Source of the DNA: Rikenella sp031549665
GTDB lineage: Bacteria; Bacteroidota; Bacteroidia; Bacteroidales; Rikenellaceae
Assembly (NCBI GenBank): GCA_031549665.1
Contig: JAVBPJ010000007.1
Location: 62,001-126,000 of the forward strand
Length of the DNA: 64,000 nucleotides
Direction: 5' to 3'
Shown here piece after piece: positions 43,871 to 52,654 of this stretch. Numbering within the stretch: the first letter of the stretch is position 1; the number at the start of each line of letters is the position of its first letter. A program made the position numbers and the translations under genes. Below the pieces are notes generated by a model that was not told the DNA's origin, did not search any database, and was given only the letters and a program-made list of their open reading frames with translations.

Positions 43871-44425
43871 TTATTGTTTCTGTTTGTTGGAGAGCAGGCC
43901 GCGAAGCACCTCCTCGGTGGCTTCGTTGTGCAGGGTGATGTTGCCCGAACAGTTGAACTGGAGCAGGATTCCCTTTTCGGCGAGTTGCTTGCGCAGGGCT
44001 TCGATTTCGTGCTGGAAACCGGTGCGTTCAAGCACCACGTAGGCGGGGGTGATCTCCAGAATGCGGGCGTTGTGTTCGCGCAGCGCTCCGTCGGCGCCGT
44101 TTTTGAAAAATTCGGACGACACTTTGTACAGGGCGATCTGTTGCGAGATCATCTCTTCGGCCGGGTGGTAGTCGGCCCAGATCACTTCGATGATGCGCTG
44201 GATCGAGGCCACGACCCGTTCGATGGTCTCGGCCGAGGTGAAGGTGGTGATGGTGAACGAGCTGATTCCCACGAGTTTGCTTTCGCTTACGCGCAGGCTT
44301 TCGATGTTGAGTTTGCGCCGCGAAAAAATGGAGGTGATGCGGGCCAGTACGCCGACCTGGTTTTCGGTGAAAACCGAGACGATGTACTCGCGTACGGCGG
44401 GAGAGGACTCTTTGACGGGGGTCAT
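43871..44425 (-). CDS. ilvN: Acetolactate synthase small (regulatory) subunit
   Basis: A 184-residue regulatory subunit that binds valine and activates the large subunit. An N-terminal ACT domain starts around EYIVSVFTENQVGVLARITSIFSRR, and a second ACT-like region follows (ALREHNARILEITPAYVVLERTG). The start ATG overlaps the ilvB stop by 4 nt (ATGA), so translation is coupled, which suits a fixed subunit ratio. Length fits the longer IlvH type rather than the short E. coli IlvN. Confidence 0.95.
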   Translation of the reverse strand: MTPVKESSPAVREYIVSVFTENQVGVLARITSIFSRRKLNIESLRVSESKLVGISSFTITTFTSAETIERVVASIQRIIEVIWADYHPAEEMISQQIALYKVSSEFFKNGADGALREHNARILEITPAYVVLERTGFQHEIEALRKQLAEKGILLQFNCSGNITLHNEATEEVLRGLLSNKQKQ

Positions 44426-46128
44426 GATTGTTCGGTGTAAAGGGTGTCGCTGAGCGATGCGCCGCCCGGGACCATGGGGAATACGTTGTCTTCCTTGCCC
44501 ACGGTAACCTCCAGCAGGTAGGCTCCGGGCGAGGCCAGCATCCGCTCGATGGCGGGGATCACTTCGTCGCGCTGGCTGATGCGTTCGGAGGGAATGCCGT
44601 AGGCTCCGGCAATCTGCACGAAGTCGGGATTCACCAGTTCGGTCGACGAGTAGCGTTTCTGGTGGAAAAGTTGTTGCCATTGGCGCACCATCCCCAGGAA
44701 GGAGTTGTTCAACACCACGATCTTGACCCCGATCCTCCAGTGGAGGATGGTGCCAAGCTCCTGGATGGTCATTTGGATGCCTCCGTCGCCGGCGAAGAGA
44801 ATCACTTCGCGTTCGGGCAGGGCCACCTTGGCTCCGATGGCGGCGGGAAGGCCGAAACCCATCGTTCCCAGCCCGCCCGAGGTAACCAGGCTGCGGCTTT
44901 GGTTGAATTGGGAGTAGCGCGAGGCGAACATTTGCTGCTGCCCCACGTCGGTTACCACGATGGCCTCTCCCTGTACGGCGCGGGCCACGGCGTCCACCAC
45001 CTCGCCCATGGTGAGCCCGGGGCCGGAGGGGTGGAGCTGGCGGGCGATCACCGTCTGCTGCTCTTTCTCCCGCTTGGCGGCGGCAAGGGCGAACCAGTCG
45101 TCGCGCGGCTTGGACTGGATGCCCGGAAGGAGCCGTTCGAGGGTCTCCCTGGCGTCGCCGTTCAGGGCTACGGTGGACTGAATGTTTTTGTCGATCTCCA
45201 CGGGGTCGATCTCAATGTGGATCACGGCTGCGTGTGGGGCGTAGCTTTTGGTGTTGCCGGTTACGCGGTCGCTGAAACGCATCCCGACGGCGATCAACAG
45301 GTCGCTCTGCTGGGTCATTGTGTTGGGGGCGATGTTTCCGTGCATGCCCAGCAGTCCCACGTAGTTGGGGTGACTGGTGGAGATGGCCGAAATACCCAGC
45401 AGGGTGGCGGCTACGGGGATGTTCCCTTTTTCGGCGAGTTCGAGCAGCGCGGCTTCGGCTCCCGAAATTTTAACTCCGTTGCCCGCCAAAATCAGCGGAC
45501 GTTCGGCCCGGTTGATCAGTTCGATGGCTTGTGCCACCGCTTCGGGGTCGGCCGAGGGGATGGCTTTGTAGCTTCGCAGTCCGGTGCAGGGTTCCCAATG
45601 GAAATCGCCGCGGGCCACCAGGGCGTCTTTCGACAGTTCGACGTAAACGGGCCCCGGCCGTCCGCTTTGGGCGATGTAGAAGGCTTTGGCGAGGACGGGG
45701 GCGATCTCTTCGTGGCGGGTGATTTGGTAGTTCCACTTGGTGATCGGGATGGTCATGTTGATCATGTCGGCCTCCTGGAAAAAGTCGGTTCCCAGCATCG
45801 CCGAGGGAACTTGGGCCGACAGGCAGACGATGGGTGTGGAGTCGAGCATCGCGTCGGCAATACCCGTGAGCAGGTTGGTCGCTCCCGGTCCCGAGGTAAC
45901 GATGCATACTCCCGTGCGGCCCGAAACGCGCGCATAACCTTGCGCGGCGTGTACGGCGCCCTGTTCGTGGCGGGTGAGGATGTGCCGCAGTTCGGGACGG
46001 TTCAGCAGCTCGTCGTAAACGGGCATCACGGTGCCTCCCGGGTAGCCGAAAAGGGTGTCCACTCCTTCGTTCACGAGCGACAGGAGCAGGGCTTCGGATC
46101 CGGTGATTTGGGCTTTTTCGGTGGTCAT
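44422..46128 (-). CDS. ilvB: Acetolactate synthase large (catalytic) subunit
   Basis: Thiamine-diphosphate- and FAD-dependent enzyme that condenses two pyruvates, or pyruvate with 2-oxobutyrate. The 568-residue protein has the catalytic Glu region TRHEQGAVHAAQGYAR, a central FAD-binding domain and the thiamine motif GDGGIQMT...NNSFLGMV. The start is the ATG giving MTTEKAQITGS, preferred over a TTG six nt upstream. It lies 30 nt downstream of ilvD and overlaps ilvN by 4 nt. Confidence 0.97.
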   Translation of the reverse strand: MTTEKAQITGSEALLLSLVNEGVDTLFGYPGGTVMPVYDELLNRPELRHILTRHEQGAVHAAQGYARVSGRTGVCIVTSGPGATNLLTGIADAMLDSTPIVCLSAQVPSAMLGTDFFQEADMINMTIPITKWNYQITRHEEIAPVLAKAFYIAQSGRPGPVYVELSKDALVARGDFHWEPCTGLRSYKAIPSADPEAVAQAIELINRAERPLILAGNGVKISGAEAALLELAEKGNIPVAATLLGISAISTSHPNYVGLLGMHGNIAPNTMTQQSDLLIAVGMRFSDRVTGNTKSYAPHAAVIHIEIDPVEIDKNIQSTVALNGDARETLERLLPGIQSKPRDDWFALAAAKREKEQQTVIARQLHPSGPGLTMGEVVDAVARAVQGEAIVVTDVGQQQMFASRYSQFNQSRSLVTSGGLGTMGFGLPAAIGAKVALPEREVILFAGDGGIQMTIQELGTILHWRIGVKIVVLNNSFLGMVRQWQQLFHQKRYSSTELVNPDFVQIAGAYGIPSERISQRDEVIPAIERMLASPGAYLLEVTVGKEDNVFPMVPGGASLSDTLYTEQS

Positions 46129-46158
46129 TTTCAATGGAATGTATCGGTTGGTATGGGG

Positions 46159-47982
46159 CTAATCGATCAGGCGGATGGCTCCCCGGTCGGCCGAAGATAC
46201 CAGGCGGGCGTAGGCGCGAAGGGCGGTGCTGACGGTACGTTTCCGGTTGGGCTGGAAGCCGCCCTCGGCCTCCTGTGCGAGTCGCTGTTCAATTTGCTGC
46301 GCATCGACCAACAGTTCGATCGAGCGGTTGGGAATGTCGATGCGGATGCGATCTTCGGTACGCACGGCGGCGATCACGCCCCCCGAAGCGGCTTCGGGCG
46401 AACAGTGGCCGATCGAAAGGCCCGAGGTGCCTCCCGAGAAACGGCCGTCGGTGAGCAGGGCGCACGCCTTGTCGAGCTTTACGCTCTTCAGGTACGAGGT
46501 GGGGTAGAGCATCTCCTGCATCCCGGGGCCTCCCTTGGGGCCTTCGTAGCGGATCACCACCACGTCGCCGGCCTGGACGGTGCCGTCCAGAATGCCGTTG
46601 CAGGCGGCCTCCTGCGAGTCGAATACCCGCGCGGGGCCTTCGAAACAGAGGATCGAGGGGTCGACCCCTGCGGTTTTGACCACGCAGCCGTCGGGAGCAA
46701 TGTTGCCGCGCAGCACGGCCAGCCCTCCGTCGGCGGAGTAGGCGTGGGCCAGGTCGCGGATGGCTCCTCCGGCACGATCGTTGTCGAAGCTGGGGTAGCG
46801 CTCCTGTTGGGTGCCGAGGGTGAGGTTGAACACGCCGCCCGGCGCAGCCAGGTAACGGGCTGTGTCCTCGGCGCGGGCCGCAGGACTTTGGATGTCGTAG
46901 CGCTCCACGGCCTGACCCAGGGTGAGTCCGTCGGCGCGCACGACCGATCCGTCGATCAGGCCGCCCCGCAGCAGTTCGCCCAGGATGGCCAGGATGCCTC
47001 CGGCGCGATTGATCTCCTGCAGGTGGTAGTGGTGGCTGGGAGCCACCTTGCACAGCACGGGGATGCGGCGCGAAAGGCGGTCGATGTCTTCGAGGGTGAA
47101 ATCCACGCCCGCTTCGTGGGCCACGGCCAGCAGGTGGAGTACGGTATTGGTCGACCCGCCCATGGCAATGTCCAGCGACATGGCGTTCAGGAAGGCCGTG
47201 CGGCTCCCGATCGAACGGGGAAGTACCGATTGGTCGCCCTCGAAATAGTAGCGGCGGGCGTTTTGTACGATTTGTGCGGCGGCGCGGTCGAACAGGTCGA
47301 TCCGGTCGCGGTGGGTGGCCACGATGGTGCCGTTGCCGGGCAGGGCAAAGCCGAGCGCTTCGGTCAGGCAGTTCATCGAGTTGGCGGTAAACATTCCCGA
47401 ACAGGAGCCGCACGTGGGGCAGGCCGCCCGTTCCAGGGCGTCGATCCGCTCGTCGCTTACCGAGGGGTCGGCCGCCTGCACCATCACGTCCACCATGTCG
47501 TAGTCGCGTCCGTCCAGTTTGCCGGTCTCCATGGGGCCGCCCGAAACGAAGATCGCCGGAATGTTCAGCCGCATGGCGGCCATCAGCATCCCGGGGGTTA
47601 CCTTGTCGCAGTTCGATATGCAAACCAGCGCGTCCAGTCCGTGGGCGTTGGCCATGTATTCTACCGAGTCGGCGATCACCTCGCGCGAGGGGAGCGAGTA
47701 GAGCATCCCGTCGTGTCCCATGGCGATGCCGTCGTCGATGGCGATGGTGTCGAACTCGGCGGCGAAGCACCCCTGGGCCTCGATGGCCGATTTGACCCGC
47801 TGCCCGATTTCGTGCAGGTGGACATGGCCCGGAACCAGTTGGGTGAACGAATTGACGATGCCGATGATCGGCTGCCCGAATTGCGCGTCGGTCATGCCGT
47901 TGGCGCGCCAAAGGCTGCGGGCGCCCGCCATGCGGCGTCCCTGGGTGGTGATGTGGCTTCGGAGGGGGTAAATGGGCTTCAT
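46159..47982 (-). CDS. ilvD: Dihydroxy-acid dehydratase
   Basis: Fe-S dehydratase giving the 2-oxo acid precursors of valine and isoleucine. The 607-residue protein has the cluster cysteines C125 (SNCDKVTPGM) and C194 (TCGSCSGMFTANSMN). The start is the ATG giving MKPIYPLRSH. It is the first ilv gene, followed by ilvB, ilvN and ilvC with 30, -4 and 31 nt spacing. It lies 175 nt downstream of xerD on the same strand. No clear promoter box or leader peptide with Ile/Val/Leu runs is visible in that gap. Confidence 0.97.
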   Translation of the reverse strand: MKPIYPLRSHITTQGRRMAGARSLWRANGMTDAQFGQPIIGIVNSFTQLVPGHVHLHEIGQRVKSAIEAQGCFAAEFDTIAIDDGIAMGHDGMLYSLPSREVIADSVEYMANAHGLDALVCISNCDKVTPGMLMAAMRLNIPAIFVSGGPMETGKLDGRDYDMVDVMVQAADPSVSDERIDALERAACPTCGSCSGMFTANSMNCLTEALGFALPGNGTIVATHRDRIDLFDRAAAQIVQNARRYYFEGDQSVLPRSIGSRTAFLNAMSLDIAMGGSTNTVLHLLAVAHEAGVDFTLEDIDRLSRRIPVLCKVAPSHHYHLQEINRAGGILAILGELLRGGLIDGSVVRADGLTLGQAVERYDIQSPAARAEDTARYLAAPGGVFNLTLGTQQERYPSFDNDRAGGAIRDLAHAYSADGGLAVLRGNIAPDGCVVKTAGVDPSILCFEGPARVFDSQEAACNGILDGTVQAGDVVVIRYEGPKGGPGMQEMLYPTSYLKSVKLDKACALLTDGRFSGGTSGLSIGHCSPEAASGGVIAAVRTEDRIRIDIPNRSIELLVDAQQIEQRLAQEAEGGFQPNRKRTVSTALRAYARLVSSADRGAIRLID

Positions 47983-48119
47983 GGGCTTGTGGTTCGAGCA
48001 AATTCCGTCAAGCAAATGAAGTAATTTTAGCTGATCTCAGGAAAGGGAGGCAATCCGATTCCTACGGTATCCAAACAAATAAATAAGGTATAATTCGTTG
48101 ATAAAAAGAGTGTTTATGC

Positions 48120-48151
48120 TTTTTTGTCGTTGTGTTTAACGACAGAAAAAA
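48120..48151 (-). other. Hairpin just after xerD, in the xerD-ilvD gap
   Basis: A 6-bp stem (GTCGTT / AACGAC) extended by a T run on its left and an A run on its right, so the A/T arms also pair. The T/A order is opposite to an intrinsic terminator on either strand. It may protect the xerD 3' end or be a weak transcription barrier before ilvD. The rest of the gap (47983-48119) is AT-richer than its surroundings and holds no gene. Confidence 0.4.
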
Positions 48152-48157
48152 GTTCCC

Positions 48158-49069
48158 TTACCTGTGCGAAAGAGGGTGTAATTTCATTGCCTGCCGCAGG
48201 TCGTTCAGCTCCAGGTGGGTGTATATTTCGGTGGTGAGGATCGATTCGTGTCCCAGCAGTTCCTGCACAACGCGTATGTCGGCCCCGCCCTGCAACAGGT
48301 GGGTGGCGAAGGAGTGGCGGAAGGTGTGGGGGCTGATTTTTTTGCGGATTCCGGCCCGCTCGGCCAACTGCCTGACCAGGGTGAAAATCATCACGCGGGT
48401 GAGCTGTCCGCCCCGCCGGTTCAGGAAAACGACGTTTTTCGCCGCCTGTTCGATCGGCATCGTTTGCCGTTGTTGCAGGTAGAGGCGTAGTTGCTTCCAC
48501 GCCGTTTCGGCCATGGGTACCAGCCGCTGCTTGTCGCCCTTGCCGGTTACGCGCAGGATCCCCTCCTGGGGGAACAGGTCGCTCAGCCGTAATTCCACCA
48601 ACTCGCTGACCCGCAGTCCGGCGCAATAAAGCACTTCGACAATGGCCCGGTTGCGGTGTCCGAGCGGCTGACTCAGGTCGATGGCCTCCAGCATGCGCTG
48701 TATGTCGTCGTAACCGAGCGTGTCGGGGAGCTTGCGGGCGATTTTCGGACTGTCGATCAGTTCGGTGGGCAACGCCTCGATGCGGTCGGCGTGGAGCAGG
48801 AAGAGGAAAAAACTGCGCAGCCCGCTCAGCCGCCGCGCCTGCGTGGTGGCCCCCGCTCCGGTGTCGTAGAGTTGGGCCAAAAAGGCCTCGATGTGGGCCG
48901 AGGTTACCTTGGTGGGAGGTACGGCGCGGGGCTGGCCGAGGATAAAACGGGACAACTCCCGTGCATCGTGCAGGTAGGCGGTCACGCTGTTGGCCGACAA
49001 TCCCCGCTCGAAGCGCAGGTACCCATTGTACTCTTCCAGGGCTTTTTCCCAGGCCGGCGTTGCACTCAT
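48158..49069 (-). CDS. xerD: Tyrosine recombinase XerD
   Basis: Site-specific recombinase that resolves chromosome dimers at dif with its partner under FtsK control. The 303-residue protein has the N-terminal SAM-like DNA-binding domain and the catalytic set R153, K177, H248, R251 (HTFRH), H274 (LLGHESI) and Y283 (TTEIYTH). The complete active site, standard length and lack of integron or integrase neighbours argue for a housekeeping Xer rather than a mobile-element integrase. The start is the ATG giving MSATPAWEKAL. It is divergent from aroQ. Confidence 0.93.
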   Translation of the reverse strand: MSATPAWEKALEEYNGYLRFERGLSANSVTAYLHDARELSRFILGQPRAVPPTKVTSAHIEAFLAQLYDTGAGATTQARRLSGLRSFFLFLLHADRIEALPTELIDSPKIARKLPDTLGYDDIQRMLEAIDLSQPLGHRNRAIVEVLYCAGLRVSELVELRLSDLFPQEGILRVTGKGDKQRLVPMAETAWKQLRLYLQQRQTMPIEQAAKNVVFLNRRGGQLTRVMIFTLVRQLAERAGIRKKISPHTFRHSFATHLLQGGADIRVVQELLGHESILTTEIYTHLELNDLRQAMKLHPLSHR

Positions 49070-49104
49070 TCGGATCAAATAAAGCGATTGACGGGCAAAA
49101 TTAC

Positions 49105-49134
49105 CAAATATAAACCGTAACTTTGGACTCCAAA
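49105..49134 (-). promoter_or_regulatory. xerD promoter (TTTG-N18-TATATTTG)
   Basis: On the minus strand TTTG (49131-49134) is followed after 18 nt by TATATTTG (49105-49112), and the xerD ATG follows 35 nt later. Confidence 0.55.
49118..49125 (+). promoter_or_regulatory. -7 box TAACTTTG for aroQ
   Basis: An exact TAnnTTTG match 20 nt upstream of the aroQ ATG, back to back with the xerD box. Confidence 0.55.
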
Positions 49135-49145
49135 TAGATACCGCC

Positions 49146-49577
49146 ATGAAAAAACTACTCATCATTAACGGGCCAAACCTCAATTTGTTGGGGCAGCGCA
49201 ACCGCGAAGTATACGGGGATCATACTTTCGATGCCTATTTAACCAAACTCAAACGGGAGTTCGAGGAAGATATCGAGTTCGACTATTTTCAAAGCAACAT
49301 CGAAGGCGAGATCATCGACCGGTTCCATGCCGCGCGGGGTCAATACGACGGCATACTGCTGAATGCCGGCGGGTATACCCACACGTCGGTCTCGATCGCC
49401 GATGCCGTCGACGCCATGGCCTCGCTCGGCTTGCCGACGATCGAGGTGCATATCTCCTCCATCTTTGCCCGCGAAGAGTTCCGCCATGTGTCGCTGCTCT
49501 CGCGCTGCTGCCAGGGATCGGTGATGGGATTCGGCCTTGAGTCTTACCGCCTGGCCGCGTACCACTTCGTACAGTAG
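49146..49577 (+). CDS. aroQ: Type II 3-dehydroquinate dehydratase
   Basis: Shikimate-pathway enzyme removing water from 3-dehydroquinate. The 143-residue flavodoxin-like protein opens with INGPNLNLLGQR, has catalytic Tyr23 (REVYG), the AGGYTHTSV loop and the EVHISSIFAREEFRH active-site segment. It forms dodecamers in characterised homologues. It is followed after 34 nt by the pyruvate kinase gene; since aroQ makes a PEP-derived product and pyk consumes PEP, co-expression is plausible. Confidence 0.97.
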   Translation: MKKLLIINGPNLNLLGQRNREVYGDHTFDAYLTKLKREFEEDIEFDYFQSNIEGEIIDRFHAARGQYDGILLNAGGYTHTSVSIADAVDAMASLGLPTIEVHISSIFAREEFRHVSLLSRCCQGSVMGFGLESYRLAAYHFVQ

Positions 49578-49611
49578 GCAGAGCGTTTTCCAACGAATTC
49601 CGGCGCACTCC

Positions 49612-51045
49612 ATGGAGAAAAAGACAAAAATTGTCGCCACCATCTCGGATCTCCGGTGCGGGGTCGACTTCATCCGTTCGCTCTACAACGAGGGGATGAA
49701 CGTGGTGCGGATCAACTCGGCCCACAGCTCGTTCGAGGGGGCCACAGCCATTGTCAACAACACCCGGGCCGTATCGGAGAAGATCGCCATTCTGGTCGAC
49801 ACCAAAGGCCCCGAAATCCGTACCACGCAGGCCGGAGAGCAGGGAATCGAAGTGCAGGCCGGAGAGACGATTGAGCTCCACGGAACCGACGACAACAACC
49901 TTCCGTCGACCCGCCAGACCCTGTACGTAAACGACAAAAACATTGTGGCCGAGGTGCCTGTGGGCGCTTCGGTGCTGATCGACGACGGCGACATCGAGCT
50001 GGAAGTAACGGCCAAGAAGGGCGATTCGCTGACCTGTCTGGTCAAAAACGGCGGCGTGATCAGCAGCCACAAAAGCGTGAACGTTCCCAACGTGAACATC
50101 ACCCTGCCGTCGCTTACCGAAAAGGACGTGGAGTATATCCATTGGGCGATCGAAATGAAGCTCGACTTCATCGCCCACTCTTTTGTGCGCAATAAAAGAG
50201 ACGTGCTGGATATCCAGCGCCTGCTCGATGCGGCCAAAAGCCCGATCAAGATCATTGCCAAGATCGAAAACCAGGAGGGGGTCGACAACATCGACGAGAT
50301 ACTCGACCATACCTACGGCGTCATGGTGGCGCGGGGCGATCTGGGCGTGGAACTCAAGGCCGAACAGATTCCGATTACCCAGCGCCAACTGGTGCAAAAG
50401 TGTATCGAGAGCAAAAAACCGGTCATCATCGCCACCCAGATGCTCCATTCCATGATCAATTCGCCGCGCCCCACGCGGGCCGAAGTGAGCGACGTGGCGG
50501 GAGCGATCTACCAACGGGTCGACGCGGTGATGCTGAGCGGCGAGACGGCCAACGGAAAGTATCCCGTCGAGGCGGTCAAAACCATGGCGAAAATCGCGCT
50601 GGCTATCGAGCAACAGGTCGAACCGATCGTCGACATCAACATGGTGCGGATCAACAACGAAATCACGGCGCAGCTTTCCCGCTCGGCCGTTCGGGCCTGT
50701 ACCAACCTGCCGATCAAGGCGGTGATTGTCGATACGCTTTCGGGCCGTACGGGCCGTTACCTGGCCGCTTTCCGGGGAGCCAAACCGGTATACGCGCTTT
50801 GTTACCGCAAACACGTGATGCGCGAACTGGCCCTATCCTACGGCATCCAGGCCGAATACGGAGAACCCTCGATCGTACACGACCGCTTTACCTACGAAAT
50901 GCTGACCCGTTTGGGGAAAGAGGACAAAATCTCGAACGACGACCTGGTGGTCATCATCGGGGGCAGCTTCGGCGCAGCCAAAGGAGCCTCGTTTATGGAG
51001 ATCAGCAAAGTGATCCACCTGCTCAATCGGGCGATGGTCGAATAG
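49612..51045 (+). CDS. pyk: Pyruvate kinase
   Basis: Last step of glycolysis, PEP + ADP to pyruvate + ATP. The 477-residue protein has KIVATISDL at the N-terminus, MNVVRINSAH, the B domain from about residue 70, KIENQEGVDNIDEIL, ARGDLGVEL and the catalytic-site TQMLHSMI, then the C-terminal domain. The start is the ATG giving MEKKTKIVATI. The C domain is complete but lacks the extra PEP-utilising domain of some Bacillus enzymes. A 280-nt stretch with no gene precedes the first terminator downstream. Confidence 0.97.
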   Translation: MEKKTKIVATISDLRCGVDFIRSLYNEGMNVVRINSAHSSFEGATAIVNNTRAVSEKIAILVDTKGPEIRTTQAGEQGIEVQAGETIELHGTDDNNLPSTRQTLYVNDKNIVAEVPVGASVLIDDGDIELEVTAKKGDSLTCLVKNGGVISSHKSVNVPNVNITLPSLTEKDVEYIHWAIEMKLDFIAHSFVRNKRDVLDIQRLLDAAKSPIKIIAKIENQEGVDNIDEILDHTYGVMVARGDLGVELKAEQIPITQRQLVQKCIESKKPVIIATQMLHSMINSPRPTRAEVSDVAGAIYQRVDAVMLSGETANGKYPVEAVKTMAKIALAIEQQVEPIVDINMVRINNEITAQLSRSAVRACTNLPIKAVIVDTLSGRTGRYLAAFRGAKPVYALCYRKHVMRELALSYGIQAEYGEPSIVHDRFTYEMLTRLGKEDKISNDDLVVIIGGSFGAAKGASFMEISKVIHLLNRAMVE

Positions 51046-51326
51046 ACGCCGAATCCGTTGTGCATTTTAGGATGCAAAAGTGTTTTTGGTCACGTGCATT
51101 GCCTGCCATGTAGCTGCTATACGCCTGTGGAATCGGTTCGCAGCCGGTGGAGGGCGAATACGGAGCCGCAGGCGATTTGTTCGACCCTCCGCGCCGGGCG
51201 GCTGCGGGCCGACAGATTTGCAAAGCAAATCTGATAATTACAGCATTACCGCTTGAATGGTTCCTGTTTGCTCAATGCACAACGGGTTAGATGCCGGTCA
51301 ATTTCCCCATTTACAGAAAATGTTTT
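51046..51326 (+). other. Unassigned 281-bp stretch downstream of pyk
   Basis: No gene can be supported. A perfect 9-bp hairpin CAGATTTGC AAA GCAAATCTG lies at 51214-51234. An open 66-codon minus-strand frame crosses it without a credible ribosome site or domain. It may be a long pyk 3' untranslated region, an RNA, or a decayed element. No exact TAnnTTTG box is seen inside. Confidence 0.4.
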
Positions 51327-51362
51327 CCCCGCCTTTTTGCCAAAAGAGGCGGGGCGATTTTT
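51327..51362 (+). terminator. Terminator on the pyk side
   Basis: A CCCCGCC / GGCGGGG stem with an AT-rich upper part, followed by CGATTTTT. It is about 280 nt after the pyk stop. Confidence 0.8.
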
Positions 51363-51374
51363 CGATACCCCCGC

Positions 51375-51411
51375 AAAAAAAGCGTGCGGGGAGAACCACC
51401 ACCCCGCACGC
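51375..51411 (-). terminator. Terminator of the BtuG-like gene
   Basis: A perfect 10-bp stem (GCGTGCGGGG / CCCCGCACGC) with a run of seven T in the minus direction, 42 nt after the lipoprotein stop. It lies back to back with the pyk-side terminator. Confidence 0.9.
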
Positions 51412-51453
51412 CCCGGCTTGCATCGCTACAAGCCGCTCATCACGCAGTTGCTA

Positions 51454-52497
51454 TCAATCAACGCGGAATGCGATGTTGTTGGGCCGAAGTCCCACGTCGT
51501 TCAGGGTGTATTTTTCGGTTCCGTTCAGGTCGAAACAGTACAGACTCCCCCCCTCGCCGAAATAGTACACCTCTTCCCGCTCGGCATTGGCGGCTACGTC
51601 GTAGTAGATGGGTTCGTCCTCGGGGTCGGCGTACCACGAAGAGACCTCGCGGGTGGACAACCGGACTTTTTTCACCGACGGCTCGAAGCTGATGTAGCTG
51701 AAGTTGCAGGTGTAGGCATAATCGCCCGCTATGGCGATGCGGCTGGCTGCCAGGCCCGCAAAGGTATGGGTGAGTGTTCGTGTGGCCGGGTCTATTTCGT
51801 GCAGTTGCGCCTCGGTCATAAAGTAGTCGCCCCAGGTGGTGAGGTAGAGTTTTCCGTTTGCCGCCGTCAATCGGTTGGGATTGGCCGGAGTGGTGATGGT
51901 GCCGGTTTCGGCGAATGTGGCCAGGTTGATGATCGACACGGTGGTTCCGCTGCCGCCGTAGGCGTCTCCCGGGCGGCCCGAATTGGCTACGTAGAGGTTG
52001 TTATCCAGAATGGCCAGCCCTTCGCAACAGCCGCCGGTGCTGGTGATGGTGCGGTCGACCGCGAGCGACACGGTGTCGATGCGGGACACCTTGCCGGTGT
52101 AGAGCGTAACATACACTTTCCCGTCCTTGCAGGCCAGGTAGCGGGGCGATTCAACTTCGATCGACCGAAGTTCGCGGCCCGTAGCCAGCTCCAGCACGCG
52201 TACTTTGTTCGAGTTGTTCACGGTGCAGTAAAGCTTGCTCCCGTAGGCCTTGAGGTCGATGGGGGTATCGCCCAGGCTGGCGTTGCTGTTTTGGGTAGGA
52301 TACAGGTTGGCGGTCAGGGCCGAGGTGGAGAGGTCGTAGTAGGCGATCTTGCCATCTCCCCGGCCGTAGGTCCCCTCGCTCAGGATGTAGTAACCGCGGG
52401 TTTGCGGCTCGTAAGGGGGTGGGGTGGGATTGGAGTTTTTGTTGCAGCTTGTGAGTCCGAGCACAAGCAGGCTTGCCGTGAGCAGCGTTTTTTTCAT
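51454..52497 (-). CDS. BtuG-like YncE/DUF5074 beta-propeller lipoprotein
   Basis: A 347-residue lipoprotein with a signal peptide ending in the lipobox GLTSC (Cys18), a short Pro/Asn linker, then seven or so beta-propeller repeats with recurring GKxYVT or NLYVAN patterns. In Bacteroides, BtuG is a surface-exposed seven-bladed propeller lipoprotein that captures vitamin B12 and hands it to BtuB. The cobalamin riboswitch directly upstream supports the same role here. No btuB, btuF or btuCD is in this window, so the gene stands alone. Transfer and binding are inferred, not shown. The acidic lipoprotein-export signal after the Cys is not evident. Confidence 0.82.
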   Translation of the reverse strand: MKKTLLTASLLVLGLTSCNKNSNPTPPPYEPQTRGYYILSEGTYGRGDGKIAYYDLSTSALTANLYPTQNSNASLGDTPIDLKAYGSKLYCTVNNSNKVRVLELATGRELRSIEVESPRYLACKDGKVYVTLYTGKVSRIDTVSLAVDRTITSTGGCCEGLAILDNNLYVANSGRPGDAYGGSGTTVSIINLATFAETGTITTPANPNRLTAANGKLYLTTWGDYFMTEAQLHEIDPATRTLTHTFAGLAASRIAIAGDYAYTCNFSYISFEPSVKKVRLSTREVSSWYADPEDEPIYYDVAANAEREEVYYFGEGGSLYCFDLNGTEKYTLNDVGLRPNNIAFRVD

Positions 52498-52654
52498 CGT
52501 CTTTGGTTGGTTTTAGTTCAACGTTTTTGCTCTCTTCCTTTGTCGGAAAGGGCGGAAAACAAGACGATCGTGCGCACTAAAGGGGTTTGGCCAAACCTTG
52601 CGAACCGTTTGTCTTCGGACTCTTTTCCTCGAAAGTCGAAAACGGGATGTGGTG

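Noticed and set aside
44428..48024. A 1198-codon plus-strand open frame across ilvB and ilvD
   Set aside because: It runs through two well-defined genes of the opposite strand and their gap, with no domain.
48158..49069. XerD as a mobile-element or shufflon integrase
   Set aside because: It is flanked by housekeeping genes, has standard length and full catalytic set, and no inverted repeats, cargo or att sites are seen.
51023..51223. A 66-codon minus-strand frame downstream of pyk
   Set aside because: It overlaps the end of pyk, lacks a domain and has no promoter box, so it is not listed as a gene. The interval itself is kept as a finding.
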